DNA from: CAVVAL01 sp963740215
GTDB taxonomy: Bacteria > Actinomycetota > Actinomycetes > Mycobacteriales > Cryptosporangiaceae
Assembly: GCA_963740215.1 (NCBI GenBank)
Contig: CAVUDJ010000012.1
Span: forward strand, 186,001 to 250,000
Direction: 5' to 3'
Length of the DNA stretch: 64,000 nucleotides
A program made the position numbers and the translations under genes. Shown piece by piece: positions 19,149 to 28,174 of the stretch. Position 1 is the first letter of the stretch; every line of letters begins with the position of its first letter. The notes below the pieces were generated by a model. That model was given only the letters and a program-made list of their open reading frames with translations, ran no database searches and was not told the DNA's origin.

Positions 19149-19177
19149 TATAGTCCCGATGTATCGTCGCGATACAT
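19149..19177 (+). promoter_or_regulatory. padR-ino1 promoter -10 box and palindromic operator
   Basis: A TATAGT box (19149-19154) is followed by the perfect inverted repeat ATGTATCG-TCG-CGATACAT (19159-19177), where the transcription start should lie. The ATGT...ACAT ends are typical of PadR-family operators, and the first gene downstream encodes a PadR protein, so autoregulation of padR-ino1 is likely. Confidence 0.7.
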
Positions 19178-19214
19178 CGCGGCGATCCATCGGAGCGAGA
19201 GGGGGGCAGGGGCG

Positions 19215-19871
19215 ATGCTCGAGTTCGCGATCCTCGGCCTCCTGCACGAATCGTCGATGCACGGCTACGAGCTGCGTAAACGGCTCACGGTCATGCTCGG
19301 CGCGTTCCGGGCGGCGTTCTCCTACGGGTCTCTCTATCCGACCCTGCGCCGGCTACGCGAAGCCGGCTGGATCACCGAGGACGACGCCGACCCCGCCGGC
19401 GCCCAAGCGGCCCCACCGCTTACGGGCCGGCGCGGAAAGGTCGTGTACAAGCTCACCGCCGAGGGCAAGGAACGGTTCGCAGAGCTGCTCGCGGGGGCGG
19501 GTCCCGAAACCCACGACGACGAGGGCTTCGGGATCCACTTCGCGTTCTTCTCGCGCACCGACGCCAGCACTCGGTTGCGGATTCTCGAGGGCCGGCGCCG
19601 CCGGATCGAGGAGCGCCGCGACGGCCTGCTCGAGACGCTCTCGCGCACCAGCGAGCGGCTCGACGAGTACACGCTCGAGCTGCAACGTCACGGGCTGGAG
19701 TCAGCCGACCGCGAGGTCCGCTGGCTCAACGAGCTGATCGCGAGCGAGCGGGCCGGGCAACCCCCGTCCGTGAGCACCGCATCCCCGGGAGACCACCCCC
19801 ACAGATCGTCCCGACACGCAGGGACGGCTATGAGAAAGAAGGAGGACCCGCGATGGGTTCTGTACGCGTAG
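19215..19871 (+). CDS. PadR family transcriptional regulator
   Basis: 218 residues. The N-terminal winged helix is classic PadR: MLEFAILGLLHESSMHGYEL, FSYGSLYPTLRRLREAGWI, then YKLTAEGKERF after a longer wing insert. The C-terminal half is helical and probably dimerises. It sits next to ino1, as the mycobacterial PadR regulator (Rv0047c) does, so a role in controlling inositol synthesis is plausible. The 3' end overlaps ino1 by 19 bp, so the ino1 ribosome site lies inside this gene. A palindrome at 19159-19177 is the probable operator. Confidence 0.92.
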   Translation: MLEFAILGLLHESSMHGYELRKRLTVMLGAFRAAFSYGSLYPTLRRLREAGWITEDDADPAGAQAAPPLTGRRGKVVYKLTAEGKERFAELLAGAGPETHDDEGFGIHFAFFSRTDASTRLRILEGRRRRIEERRDGLLETLSRTSERLDEYTLELQRHGLESADREVRWLNELIASERAGQPPSVSTASPGDHPHRSSRHAGTAMRKKEDPRWVLYA

Positions 19872-20932
19872 CTATCGTCGGCGTAGGCAACTGTGCCGCC
19901 TCGCTCGTGCAGGGCGTCGAGTACTACAAGGACGCCGACCCGCAGACCCGGGTACCGGGCCTCATGCACGTCCAGTTCGGCGACTACCACGTCCGTGACG
20001 TCGAGTTCGTCGCCGCGTTCGACGTGGACGCCAAGAAGGTCGGCCAGGATCTGGCGGACGCCATCGGCGCCAGCGAGAACAACACGATCAAGATCGCCGA
20101 CGTGCCGCCGACCGGAGTCACGGTCCAGCGCGGCCACACCCACGACGGGCTCGGCAAGTACTACCGCGAGACGATCACCGAGTCCGACGAGGCGCCGGTC
20201 GACATCGTCCAGGCCCTGAAGGACGCTCGCGTCGACGTACTCGTGTCCTACCTTCCGGTGGGCTCCGAGCTGGCCGACAAGTTCTACGCGCAGTGCGCCA
20301 TCGACGCCAAGGTCGCGTTCGTCAACGCGCTGCCGGTGTTCATCGCCTCCGACCCGGAGTGGGCTGCCAAGTTCACCGAGGCCGGCGTGCCGATCGTCGG
20401 CGACGACATCAAGTCGCAGGTCGGCGCCACCATCACCCACCGTGTGATGGCGAAGCTCTTCGAGGACCGGGGCGTGCAGCTCGACCGCACGTACCAGCTC
20501 AACGTCGGCGGCAACATGGACTTCAAGAACATGCTCGAGCGCGACCGGCTGGAGTCCAAGAAGATCTCGAAGACCCAGGCCGTCACGAGCAACCTTGAGC
20601 ACGACCTGGGCGCCCGCAACGTCCACATCGGCCCGTCCGACTACGTGCAGTGGCTGGACGACCGCAAGTGGGCGTACGTCCGCCTGGAGGGCCGCGCGTT
20701 CGGTGACGTCCCGCTGAACCTGGAGTACAAGCTCGAGGTCTGGGACTCGCCCAACTCGGCCGGCATCATCATCGACGCCGTCCGTGCGGCGAAGATCGCC
20801 AAGGACCGCGGCATCGGCGGCCCGATCCTCTCGGCGGCCAGCTACTTCATGAAGTCGCCGCCGGAGCAGTACAACGACTCGATCGCCCGCGAGAAGGTGG
20901 AGCAGTTCATCCGCGGTGAGGTCGAGCGCTAG
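19853..20932 (+). CDS. ino1: Inositol-3-phosphate synthase
   Basis: 359 residues, the compact actinobacterial form. The enzyme isomerises glucose 6-phosphate to inositol 3-phosphate with NAD, feeding mycothiol and phosphatidylinositol synthesis. Markers are VRVAIVGVGNCAASLVQGVE (NAD-binding loop), VSYLPVGSE, GDDIKSQVGATITHR, LNVGGNMDFKNML, and the LEVWDSPNSAGI segment. A strong AAGGAGG precedes the ATG. It is co-transcribed with padR and followed after 9 bp by a large palindromic terminator. Confidence 0.97.
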   Translation: MGSVRVAIVGVGNCAASLVQGVEYYKDADPQTRVPGLMHVQFGDYHVRDVEFVAAFDVDAKKVGQDLADAIGASENNTIKIADVPPTGVTVQRGHTHDGLGKYYRETITESDEAPVDIVQALKDARVDVLVSYLPVGSELADKFYAQCAIDAKVAFVNALPVFIASDPEWAAKFTEAGVPIVGDDIKSQVGATITHRVMAKLFEDRGVQLDRTYQLNVGGNMDFKNMLERDRLESKKISKTQAVTSNLEHDLGARNVHIGPSDYVQWLDDRKWAYVRLEGRAFGDVPLNLEYKLEVWDSPNSAGIIIDAVRAAKIAKDRGIGGPILSAASYFMKSPPEQYNDSIAREKVEQFIRGEVER

Positions 20933-20940
20933 ATCGCTCG

Positions 20941-20990
20941 GAAGTGTGCAGGGTTTCGCCGGCCATAGGCTGCGAAACCCTGCACACTTC
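20941..20990. terminator. Bidirectional terminator (18-19 bp palindrome)
   Basis: Perfect arms 20941-20958 and 20973-20990, beginning GAAGTGTGCAGGGTTTCG, with a 14-nt loop. It fills the gap between the convergent ino1 and S15 peptidase genes. A close relative lies at 26309-26358. Confidence 0.85.
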
Positions 20991-20994
20991 ACGC

Positions 20995-22753
20995 TCAGAA
21001 CCTCAGCCGTCCTCCAACGATCGGCAGCACGAACCGGCTCTCTCCTGGGCGGACCGACAGGGCAGTGCCCGCCTTCGGCCGGAGCGTGTAGTGGTGGTCC
21101 GTGGAGATCACGACGAGCCCGATGCGGTGATCCTCGGCGAAGATGTAGTCCTTGGGCGCCTGCGTCCAGCGGAACGAGTAGAAGCGCCCCGGCTCCACCG
21201 GACTTCGGACTCTGCGACGAGCCGCGGTTCTTCACGTCCGTCCATCCGCGGCTGACGATCTTCACCTTGCCGTCCGGGGAGTAATCCACGAGCAGCGCGG
21301 TGAGGTTCGCGGCCGTGCGGTTGTCGATGCTGGCCCGCAGCTCGATCCGCGGCGTGCCGCTGAGGCGGGCGTCGCGGGTGAGCGGCGGCGTGCGGTACGC
21401 GAGGCGGTTCGGGTCGGCGGTCTGTGGCCGCTTCACGAGGGCCTCTGCGGTGCGGGTGGCGCCGTTGTCGACGAACGACTCCCTGGCGTTGCTGCGGCCC
21501 CAGGTGCTGAGCCGGCCCGGCGCCAGCTTGAGAGCGACGTCGCGGGTGCGCGGGTCCGGCCAGCTACGCGCGGTGTCGACGATCCCGATACCGCGCTCGA
21601 CGGTGGCCACGGCCTCCCGGTCCGCGCCGTTGCGGATCCCGTAGAGGTAGTGGTCGATCCAGCGGTGGACGGCGTTTCGCCAGGCGTCGGACACCGGCTG
21701 CGAGTGCCCGCCGGGGTGGAGCCAGAGGCGGCGCTTCACCCCGGCCTTGCCGAGCGCGTCCCACCACTGCGCGAAGTGGGTGGTCTTGACGTTCCAGTCG
21801 CCGAGCCCGTGGGTGACGAAGACGCTCGCCCTCACGTTGCGCGCGCCGGGTAGGTAGTCGCGGTCGCGCCAGAACTTGCTGTAGTCGCCGGTGACGCGGT
21901 CCTCGTCGCGCTCGATGCGCTTCATCACCGCGGCACACTTCTCCGGCTCGCGCCGGGTGAGGACGGCGCGGGCGAGCACGTCCGCGTCCTCGCCCTGGTA
22001 GCCGCCGGGCGCGACGACGAGGCCGTTCGCGCGGTAGTAGTCGTACCAGCTGGAGATCGCCGCGATCGGCACGATCGTCTTCAGCCCCGGCACGCCGGTG
22101 GTGGCCACCTGGTTCGGCAGCGTGCCGTTGTAGGAGGCGCCCATCATGCCGACGGACCCGATCGACCAGGTCGCCTTCGCCGGCGCACCAGCCTTGGTGA
22201 ACCCGCGGGCTCGGCCGGTGAGCCAGTCGACGACGGCCTTCATCGCCTTCGTCTCGTTGGCGTCCCCGCTGGTGGGGCAGCCGTCCGAGCCGCCGCTCCC
22301 GATGCTCTCGGCGCGGATGTAGGCGTACCCGCGGGTGACGTAGTACTCCCGCGTCGTCACAGGCGGCGCGCTGAGGCTGATGCCCCCGGCGGAGCGCTCG
22401 CGGAGTTGGGGCAGCTCGTCGACGTCGACGCCGTGGGTCGGCACGTCCAGGATCCCCGCCCAGTACGGGCTGGGCTCCACCAGCGTGGCCACCTTGAGCC
22501 TGCGCGCTGTCGGCCCGGGTCGCTCGATCACGGCGTGCACGCGGTCGCGCCGTCCGTCGCGGTCGGAGTCGACCTGCGTCTCGATGAAGACGGACTCGGT
22601 GATGGCTTCCGCGTACGGGAAGACCGGCTGGGTGACGCCGTCCTTCACGACGATCCCGTCCGGCGCGCGCGCCACGGCGGGAGCCGCGGTGGCGAGGCAG
22701 CTCAGCGCCGCCACGACGGCGATCGTCGAGGCGGCAGGCGATCGTGAGCGCAT
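20995..22753 (-). CDS. Secreted X-Pro dipeptidyl-peptidase (S15 family), frameshifted
   Basis: About 585 residues after correcting one extra base near 21200; the C-terminus then continues as PGRFYSFRWTQAPKDYIF to VGGRLRF. A Sec signal (ending APAVARA) marks it as exported. The alpha/beta-hydrolase core has the nucleophile motif GASYNG, an acid in HGLGDWNVKT and the histidine in HPGGHSQP. The C-terminal beta domain is typical of S15 enzymes. It probably releases Xaa-Pro dipeptides or acts as a related acyl hydrolase outside the cell. CCGGAGG precedes the ATG. Confidence 0.85.
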
Positions 22754-22882
22754 CGTTCCTCCGGATTGGTGCGATGAGTCCGTTCCGCACCGAATCGTAG
22801 GGATGTCAAGGCTTACATGGACCGGATCGTCGACAATTGCGAGAACCGGCAGTACAGGAAGCCGGGGTTTACCGTTCTATTC

Positions 22883-23584
22883 ATGCTGAAGGCGTGCTTG
22901 AACGGTCCGCGTGCAACCCAAGTGCCTTTGACGGCGGGTGAGATCGCCCTCGCCGCGGCCTCGGCGGTGGCGGTCGGCGCCGACGCGCTCCACGTCCATC
23001 CGAAGGGTCCCGACGGGCAGGACAGCCTGGCGCCGGCCGATGTCGACGCCGTGGTTGCGGCGCTGCGGGCGGCCGTGCCGGGAGTGCCGGTCGGCGTCAC
23101 CACCGGGGCGTGGGCGTCGCCTGATCCCGCTGCGCGAGTGGAGCAGGTCGCGGCGTGGACCGTCCTGCCCGACTTCGCATCCGTGAACTGGCACGAGGAC
23201 GGGTGCGAGGAGGTGGCGGCGGCCCTGCTGGAACGGCGGGTGGGCGTCGAGGCGGGGATCTGGTACCCGGACGCGGCATCACGATTCGTCGCGTCCCCGC
23301 TCGCGTCGCGCTGCCTTCGCGTGCTGCTGGAGACGACGGAGGACGACGCCGACGCCGCGCTCGCCACCGCCGCCGAGCTGCTCGAACTGGTGCGGCCGCT
23401 GGGCCTGCCGATCCTGCTGCACGGCGAAGGGGCCGGCGCCTGGCCGGTGCACTCCTACGCCGTCGCCCAGGGGCTCGACCGCCGGATCGGGCTGGAGGAC
23501 GTACAGGTGCTGCCGGACGGATCGCCGGCGCCAGACAACACCGCTCTGGTGGCGGCCGCCCGGCTGCTGTCCTTTGTGGAATAG
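22883..23584 (+). CDS. BKACE/DUF849-like 3-keto acid cleavage enzyme
   Basis: 233 residues from MLKACLNGPR, the usual start motif of the family; a longer frame to 22817 is less likely. BKACE enzymes are zinc TIM barrels that condense beta-keto acids with acetyl-CoA. Seen here are ADALHVHPKGPDG (metal His pair), GVTTGAWA, SVNWHEDG, GVEAGIWY and LHGEGAGAWP. It is shorter than most DUF849 members (270-300). TACCGT at 22870-22875 seven bases before ATG hints at a leaderless start. The substrate cannot be predicted. Confidence 0.75.
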   Translation: MLKACLNGPRATQVPLTAGEIALAAASAVAVGADALHVHPKGPDGQDSLAPADVDAVVAALRAAVPGVPVGVTTGAWASPDPAARVEQVAAWTVLPDFASVNWHEDGCEEVAAALLERRVGVEAGIWYPDAASRFVASPLASRCLRVLLETTEDDADAALATAAELLELVRPLGLPILLHGEGAGAWPVHSYAVAQGLDRRIGLEDVQVLPDGSPAPDNTALVAAARLLSFVE

Positions 23585-23626
23585 ATGCGGCTCCGCCGCG
23601 GGCCGCCGGACTGCTCGTCGCGCAGC

Positions 23627-24124
23627 TCAGCGCAGGGAGTAACCGGACTCGCTGCGCCAGAGTTCCACGTGGAACGGTGCCGCCGAGGCGCTCCGGTTCG
23701 GCCACCACCGGGCGAGGACTGCGCCGCTCAGCGGCCCCAGCTCGTCCGGCGGGATCGAAGTGGGGTCCACGAACGCCGCCTCGACGATCCCGTCGTCGTG
23801 CTGCGGCACCGGCGTGGCGGCGCCGTTGGCACTGGCCAGATAGAAGGCGCCGATGACCGCGGTGGCCCTGTGGATGCGGAACGACGCGTAGGTGCAGACG
23901 AGCGGCCCTGGCGTCACCTCGATCCCGGCCTCCTCCGCCAGCTCACGGACGACCGTCTCCTCCAGCGACTCGCCCGGCTCCTGCCCGCCGCCCGGCACCT
24001 CCCAGCGCACGCCAGTGGCACGTTCTTGGCGAACCATCAGCAACCGGTCGTCGCGGATCACGAGCCCAGCCGCGCCGACCGTGGTCGTCGACGGGGCGGG
24101 AAAGCGCGGTTCGGTATCGGGCAC
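23627..24124 (-). CDS. NUDIX hydrolase
   Basis: 165 residues, GTG start. The Nudix box is complete: GGQEPGESLEETVVRELAEE followed by AGI, matching Gx5Ex7REUxEExGU. The surrounding fold (VGAAGLVIRDDRLLMVRQER, then VIGAFYLAS) suggests a nucleotide or nucleoside-diphosphate derivative hydrolase; specificity is not readable. A parS-like palindrome (23662-23675) lies inside its 3' end. It converges with the BKACE-like gene. Confidence 0.88.
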   Translation of the reverse strand: MPDTEPRFPAPSTTTVGAAGLVIRDDRLLMVRQERATGVRWEVPGGGQEPGESLEETVVRELAEEAGIEVTPGPLVCTYASFRIHRATAVIGAFYLASANGAATPVPQHDDGIVEAAFVDPTSIPPDELGPLSGAVLARWWPNRSASAAPFHVELWRSESGYSLR

Positions 24125-24230
24125 GCCGCCATGCTGTCAGATCGGTGATACGCCGTCCGCGTGGTGGCGCGCCCTCGGTACCCTGAATCACGACGTCAGC
24201 GGGGGCGTCGCGGGGGATTCGGAGGCTGCG

Positions 24231-24755
24231 GTGGGTGCGGCGACTGCGGTGTTCCTGGTGATCGGTGGGGTCGGCGTCATCGTCCTCGCGGCGTCGCTCT
24301 TCTTCGGTGAGCTGTTCCACATCGGCCACGTCGACGTGGACGGACTCTTCTCTCTCCCCGCGATGGCCGGTTTCGTCGGCGCGCTCGGGTTCGCCGGCGC
24401 GATCGGCTGCTCGCTGGCCGGCGGCGAGGGTGCCACCGCGGCGGCAGTCGGAGCCAGCACTGGACTCCTCGCCGCGATCCCGGTCGGCTGGCTGGCCTCG
24501 CGCTTCACGCGCGCGCTGTCCAACATGCCCACCGACAAGACGCTCGTCCCGGACGACCTCATCGGCGCGTCCGGCGTCATCGTCACGCGCGTGCCGGCGG
24601 GTGGCTACGGCGAGGTGCGCCTGGCGATCGCAGGCCAGCACCTCAAGTACAACGCCAAGGCCGACACCGCGCTGCCCGCCGGCACGGCGGTCTTCGTCGT
24701 CGAGGCGCCGACAGAAACATCAGTGATCGTGGTCGAAACCACCGCCACGCACTGA
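24231..24755 (+). CDS. NfeD-like membrane protein
   Basis: 174 residues. GGAGG five bases before the GTG fixes the start. Two to three membrane spans (TAVFLVIGGVGVIVLAASLF; MAGFVGALGFAGAIGC; TGLLAAIPVGWLASRF) precede a C-terminal OB-like beta domain from residue 105 (DDLIGASGVIVTRVPAGGYG). NfeD-type proteins pair with flotillins, and the next gene is a flotillin 37 bp downstream. Family assignment rests mainly on topology and this neighbour. Confidence 0.72.
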   Translation: MGAATAVFLVIGGVGVIVLAASLFFGELFHIGHVDVDGLFSLPAMAGFVGALGFAGAIGCSLAGGEGATAAAVGASTGLLAAIPVGWLASRFTRALSNMPTDKTLVPDDLIGASGVIVTRVPAGGYGEVRLAIAGQHLKYNAKADTALPAGTAVFVVEAPTETSVIVVETTATH

Positions 24756-24792
24756 CGAAGCCCTGGTAACACCACTACAGAAGGGCACTTCC

Positions 24793-26301
24793 ATGGAATT
24801 TGGGGTCCTGATCGCGATCGGCGGCGGCGTACTCCTGCTGCTCCTGCTGGTCGCGCTGATCGTCAGCCGGCTGCGAGTCGCGAGCCCCAACGAGGCGTTC
24901 ATCATCACCGGCCGGCGCGGGCGCACGTCGACCAGTGCCACCGGTGTCACCTCCACCGACCTGTCCGGCCAGAAGGTCGTGCTGGGCGCGTCGGTGTTCG
25001 TGATCCCGATCGTCCAGAAGCTCCACAAGCTCGACCTCTCCAGCCGGCGTATCCCGGTCGGCATCCGCGGCGCCGTCAGTGCCCAGGGCATCCGCTGTGA
25101 CCTGGAAGGTGTCGCGATCGTCAAGGTCGGCGGCACCGAGGCCGCCATCCGCGCCGCCGCCCAGCGGTTCCTGCACCAGCAGGCCGGCATCGACGTGTTC
25201 ACGTCCGAGGTGCTCGCCGGCTCGCTCCGGTCGATCGTCGGCCGGCTCACGATCGAGGAGATCATCAAGGACCGCGCCGCCTTCGCCTCGGCCGTCGCCG
25301 AGGAGGCCGAGGCCTCGCTCACCAACCAGGGTCTCGTGCTCGACACGTTCCAGCTCCAGGACATCCAGGCCGAAGGCTCCTACCTCCAGGACCTCGGACG
25401 CCCGGAGGCGTCCCGCGTGCTCATGGACGCGGCGATCGCCGAGGCACGGGCTCGGCAGTCCGCCGAGCAGGAGCGGATCCTCGCCGAAGAGGCCATCGCA
25501 ATCGCCAACCGGCAACTCTCCCTCAAGCAGGCCGAGATCCAGGCCGAGATCGAGGCGGCGCGCGCCCAGTCGGCTGCCGCCGGTCCGCTGGCCCAGGCCG
25601 AGCGCGACCAGGTCGTCCTCGCCGAGCAGGAGAAGGTCGCCGCGCGCAACGCCGCGCTGACCGAGCGCCGGCTCGACACCGACGTCCGCAAGCCCGCGGA
25701 CGCCCAGCGGTACCGGATCGAACAGGAGGCCGAGGCGGCCAAGAACGCGGCCGTGTTCAAGGCCGACGCCGACCGGCAGGCCACTATCGCCGCCGCGCAG
25801 GCCGAGGCGGAGCAGGCACGGCTGGTCGGTGAAGGCGAGCGGGCACGGCGTGCCGCGCTGGCCGAGGCCGAGGCCATCGAGGGCGCCAAGCGCGGTGAGG
25901 CCGAGAAGGCACGCCGTGTCGCGATCGCCCAGGCGCTCGAGACCGAAGGCGCCGCCGAGGCGTCCGCGATCCTCGCGCGTGGCCAGTCCGAGGCCGAGGC
26001 GATGGACCAGAAGGCCAAGGCGTTCGCCACGTACGGCGAGGCCGCGGTCCTCGACCTGCTGGTGAAGATGCTGCCCGAGGTGGTCCGCGCCGCGTCCGAG
26101 CCGCTGTCGGCCGTCGACAAGATCACGGTGATCTCCACCGACGGCGCCAGCGCGCTGACCAAGCAGGTGACGTCCGGAGTGGCGCAGGGGCTGCAGCTTG
26201 GCACCGACCTCACCGGCGTCGACCTTGCCGGACTGCTTGCCAAGATCGGCAACCGCACCGAGCCCGCCGAGAAGCCCGCGCTCGACGGCGCCAAGGTCTG
26301 A
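24793..26301 (+). CDS. Flotillin family protein (SPFH domain)
   Basis: 502 residues. An N-terminal membrane anchor (VLIAIGGGVLLLLLLVALIV) is followed by the SPFH domain to about residue 200 (PNEAFIITGRRG, VFVIPIVQKLHKLDL, LRSIVGRLTIEEIIKDR). A long Ala/Glu-rich coiled coil then runs to residue 430, as in FloT/YuaG. Flotillins organise membrane microdomains and fluidity. Operon with the NfeD-like gene. Followed by a palindromic terminator at 26309. Confidence 0.93.
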   Translation: MEFGVLIAIGGGVLLLLLLVALIVSRLRVASPNEAFIITGRRGRTSTSATGVTSTDLSGQKVVLGASVFVIPIVQKLHKLDLSSRRIPVGIRGAVSAQGIRCDLEGVAIVKVGGTEAAIRAAAQRFLHQQAGIDVFTSEVLAGSLRSIVGRLTIEEIIKDRAAFASAVAEEAEASLTNQGLVLDTFQLQDIQAEGSYLQDLGRPEASRVLMDAAIAEARARQSAEQERILAEEAIAIANRQLSLKQAEIQAEIEAARAQSAAAGPLAQAERDQVVLAEQEKVAARNAALTERRLDTDVRKPADAQRYRIEQEAEAAKNAAVFKADADRQATIAAAQAEAEQARLVGEGERARRAALAEAEAIEGAKRGEAEKARRVAIAQALETEGAAEASAILARGQSEAEAMDQKAKAFATYGEAAVLDLLVKMLPEVVRAASEPLSAVDKITVISTDGASALTKQVTSGVAQGLQLGTDLTGVDLAGLLAKIGNRTEPAEKPALDGAKV

Positions 26302-26308
26302 CTGCGCC

Positions 26309-26358
26309 GAAGTGTGCAGGATCCTGCGGCCTATAACCCCCAGGATCCTGCACACTTC
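26309..26358. terminator. Terminator palindrome, paralogue of the one at 20941
   Basis: Perfect 18-bp arms 26309-26326 and 26341-26358, beginning GAAGTGTGCAGGATCCTG, with a 14-nt loop containing GGCCTATA. It sits 7 bp after the flotillin stop and before the MFS promoter. Confidence 0.8.
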
Positions 26359-26375
26359 CCTGGTCCGTGGCGCCC

Positions 26376-26381
26376 TACGCT
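26376..26381 (+). promoter_or_regulatory. -10 box of a probable leaderless promoter (MFS operon)
   Basis: TACGCT lies six bases before the ATG at 26388, with no ribosome-binding site between. This TANNNT-N6-ATG layout is typical of leaderless actinobacterial mRNAs. Confidence 0.55.
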
Positions 26382-26387
26382 TGAGGC

Positions 26388-27707
26388 ATGTCACCGTCCG
26401 GGCATCACCTGCGCGCCATCGTCGCCAGGGGTGACTTCCGGAGGCTCCTCGCCACCCGCCTGACCAGCCAGTTTTCCGACGGCATCTTCCAGGCGGGGCT
26501 AGCCGGCTCGGTCCTCTTCAACCCGGACCGGCACACCGCCCCGCTCGACGTGGCGCTGGGGTTCGCGATCCTGCTGCTGCCGTACTCGGTGGTCGGGCCG
26601 TTCGCCGGCGTGCTGCTCGACCGGTGGAGCCGGCGCACGGTGCTGGTCTGGGCGAACCTGGTGCGGTCGGCGGTGGTGCCGCTGGTGGCGGTGCTGGTGT
26701 GGCAGGGCCGCGAGGACATCCTGTTCATGCTGGCCACGCTCGTGGCGATCGGCGTCAACCGATTCTTCCTGTCCGGGCTGTCCGCGTCGCTGCGGCACAC
26801 AAGCGAGATCGAGCACCTGGCCACCGCCAACTCGCTCTCGACCACCGCCGGATCGTGTGTCTTCGCGGTCGGCATCGGCGCGGCGGTCGGCCTGCAGACG
26901 TTGACCGGCGCCGACAACCACGGGTACGCGATCGTCGCGCTCTGTTCGATCCCCGGCTATCTCCTCTCGTCGGCGCTCGCGAGCCGGTTCGATCGCTTCC
27001 AACTAGGCCCCGACGCGGCGGAGCGCGCGAGCCGTCCGTCGGCGGGCGACGTGGCTCGTGGACTGGTCCAAGGGGTGCGGCACCTGGCGGAACGGCGCGG
27101 CGCGGGTCAGGTGCTGCTGGCCACCACGGCGCACCGGTTGCTGTTCGGCATCCTGCTCATCGCCACGCTGCTGCTCTACCGGAACTACTTCGTCGCCCAC
27201 GGCTTCTTCCGTGCCGGCGCGACAGGGCTCGGCCAGACGATCGCGGCGAGCGCGGCAGGGGCTTTCATCGCGGCGGCGGTGACGCCGGTGGCCATCCGCA
27301 CGCTGACGCCGCGGATCTGGGTGACGGTGCTGCTCGCGTGTACCGCGGTGGTGGAGGTCCTGCTCGGAGCGCCATACACGGTGCCAGCGCTGCTCGGCGC
27401 GGTGCTGCTCATCGGGCTCGCGGCGCAGGGCATCAAGATCGTCACGGACACCACACTGCAGGCGGAGTGCGACGACGAGTTCCAGGGTCGCGTGTTCTCC
27501 GTCTACGACATGCTGTTCAACGTCGCGCTGGTCGCCGGGCTGCTGATCGGTGCACTTGCTCTGCCCGACACTGGCAAGTCGTACGCCGTGCTGGCCGCGG
27601 TGTCGGCGGGGTACGCGCTTGTCGCGATCTGGTACGGATGGACATCCGGACGCTGGCACCGCGACCATCGCTCGCCGCTCGAAACCGTGGGAGGCCACAC
27701 CGCATGA
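26388..27707 (+). CDS. MFS transporter
   Basis: 439 residues with about 12 membrane spans. Motif A-like loop DRWSRRTVLVWAN follows span 2, typical of MFS drug or metabolite exporters, and the second half repeats the fold (DDEFQGRVFSVYDMLFNV). Substrate unknown. It heads a tight operon: its stop overlaps the HIT gene start (ATGA), and the HIT stop overlaps DUF402. The leaderless promoter lies between it and the flotillin terminator. Confidence 0.88.
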   Translation: MSPSGHHLRAIVARGDFRRLLATRLTSQFSDGIFQAGLAGSVLFNPDRHTAPLDVALGFAILLLPYSVVGPFAGVLLDRWSRRTVLVWANLVRSAVVPLVAVLVWQGREDILFMLATLVAIGVNRFFLSGLSASLRHTSEIEHLATANSLSTTAGSCVFAVGIGAAVGLQTLTGADNHGYAIVALCSIPGYLLSSALASRFDRFQLGPDAAERASRPSAGDVARGLVQGVRHLAERRGAGQVLLATTAHRLLFGILLIATLLLYRNYFVAHGFFRAGATGLGQTIAASAAGAFIAAAVTPVAIRTLTPRIWVTVLLACTAVVEVLLGAPYTVPALLGAVLLIGLAAQGIKIVTDTTLQAECDDEFQGRVFSVYDMLFNVALVAGLLIGALALPDTGKSYAVLAAVSAGYALVAIWYGWTSGRWHRDHRSPLETVGGHTA

Positions 27708-28174
27708 CCGACTGGCGAGATGATCGCATCGGCTCGGCCCTGCGGCATGACAACCCCACCGTGCTTGCGCGCACGCGGACCGGATTCGCGGTCATCGGCG
27801 ACACTCAGCACCTGCCCGGATACTGCGTGCTGCTGCACGCGACCCCCGGCATCGACCGCCTCATCGACCTACCGAGGAGCGAGCAGGTCGAGTTCCTCGC
27901 GGACATGGCGCTGCTCGGCGAGGCGGTCAGCGACGTGTGCGGCGCGCGCGACGCCGGCTTTCTCCGCGTCAACTACGAGGTTCTCGGCAACTCTCTGCAT
28001 GTGCTTCACGCACACGTGCATGCGCGGTACTCGTGGGAGCCGCCCGAGTACCAGCGAGGCTCCGTGTGGAAATACCCCCATGAAGTGCGGTCCAACGAGG
28101 ACCACGCCCTGAGCCCCGCACACGACGACCTCCGGGCAGCACTTGTCGGCGCCCTGGAGCGGATCAGCGCATGA
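27704..28174 (+). CDS. HIT family protein
   Basis: 156 residues. The histidine triad is visible as LHVLHAHVHARY, preceded by the family segment PGYCVLLHATP and FLRVNYEVLGN. HIT proteins hydrolyse or transfer nucleotidyl groups such as AMP-lysine or dinucleoside polyphosphates. Middle gene of the MFS-HIT-DUF402 operon, with 4-bp overlaps on both sides. Confidence 0.88.
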   Translation: MTDWRDDRIGSALRHDNPTVLARTRTGFAVIGDTQHLPGYCVLLHATPGIDRLIDLPRSEQVEFLADMALLGEAVSDVCGARDAGFLRVNYEVLGNSLHVLHAHVHARYSWEPPEYQRGSVWKYPHEVRSNEDHALSPAHDDLRAALVGALERISA

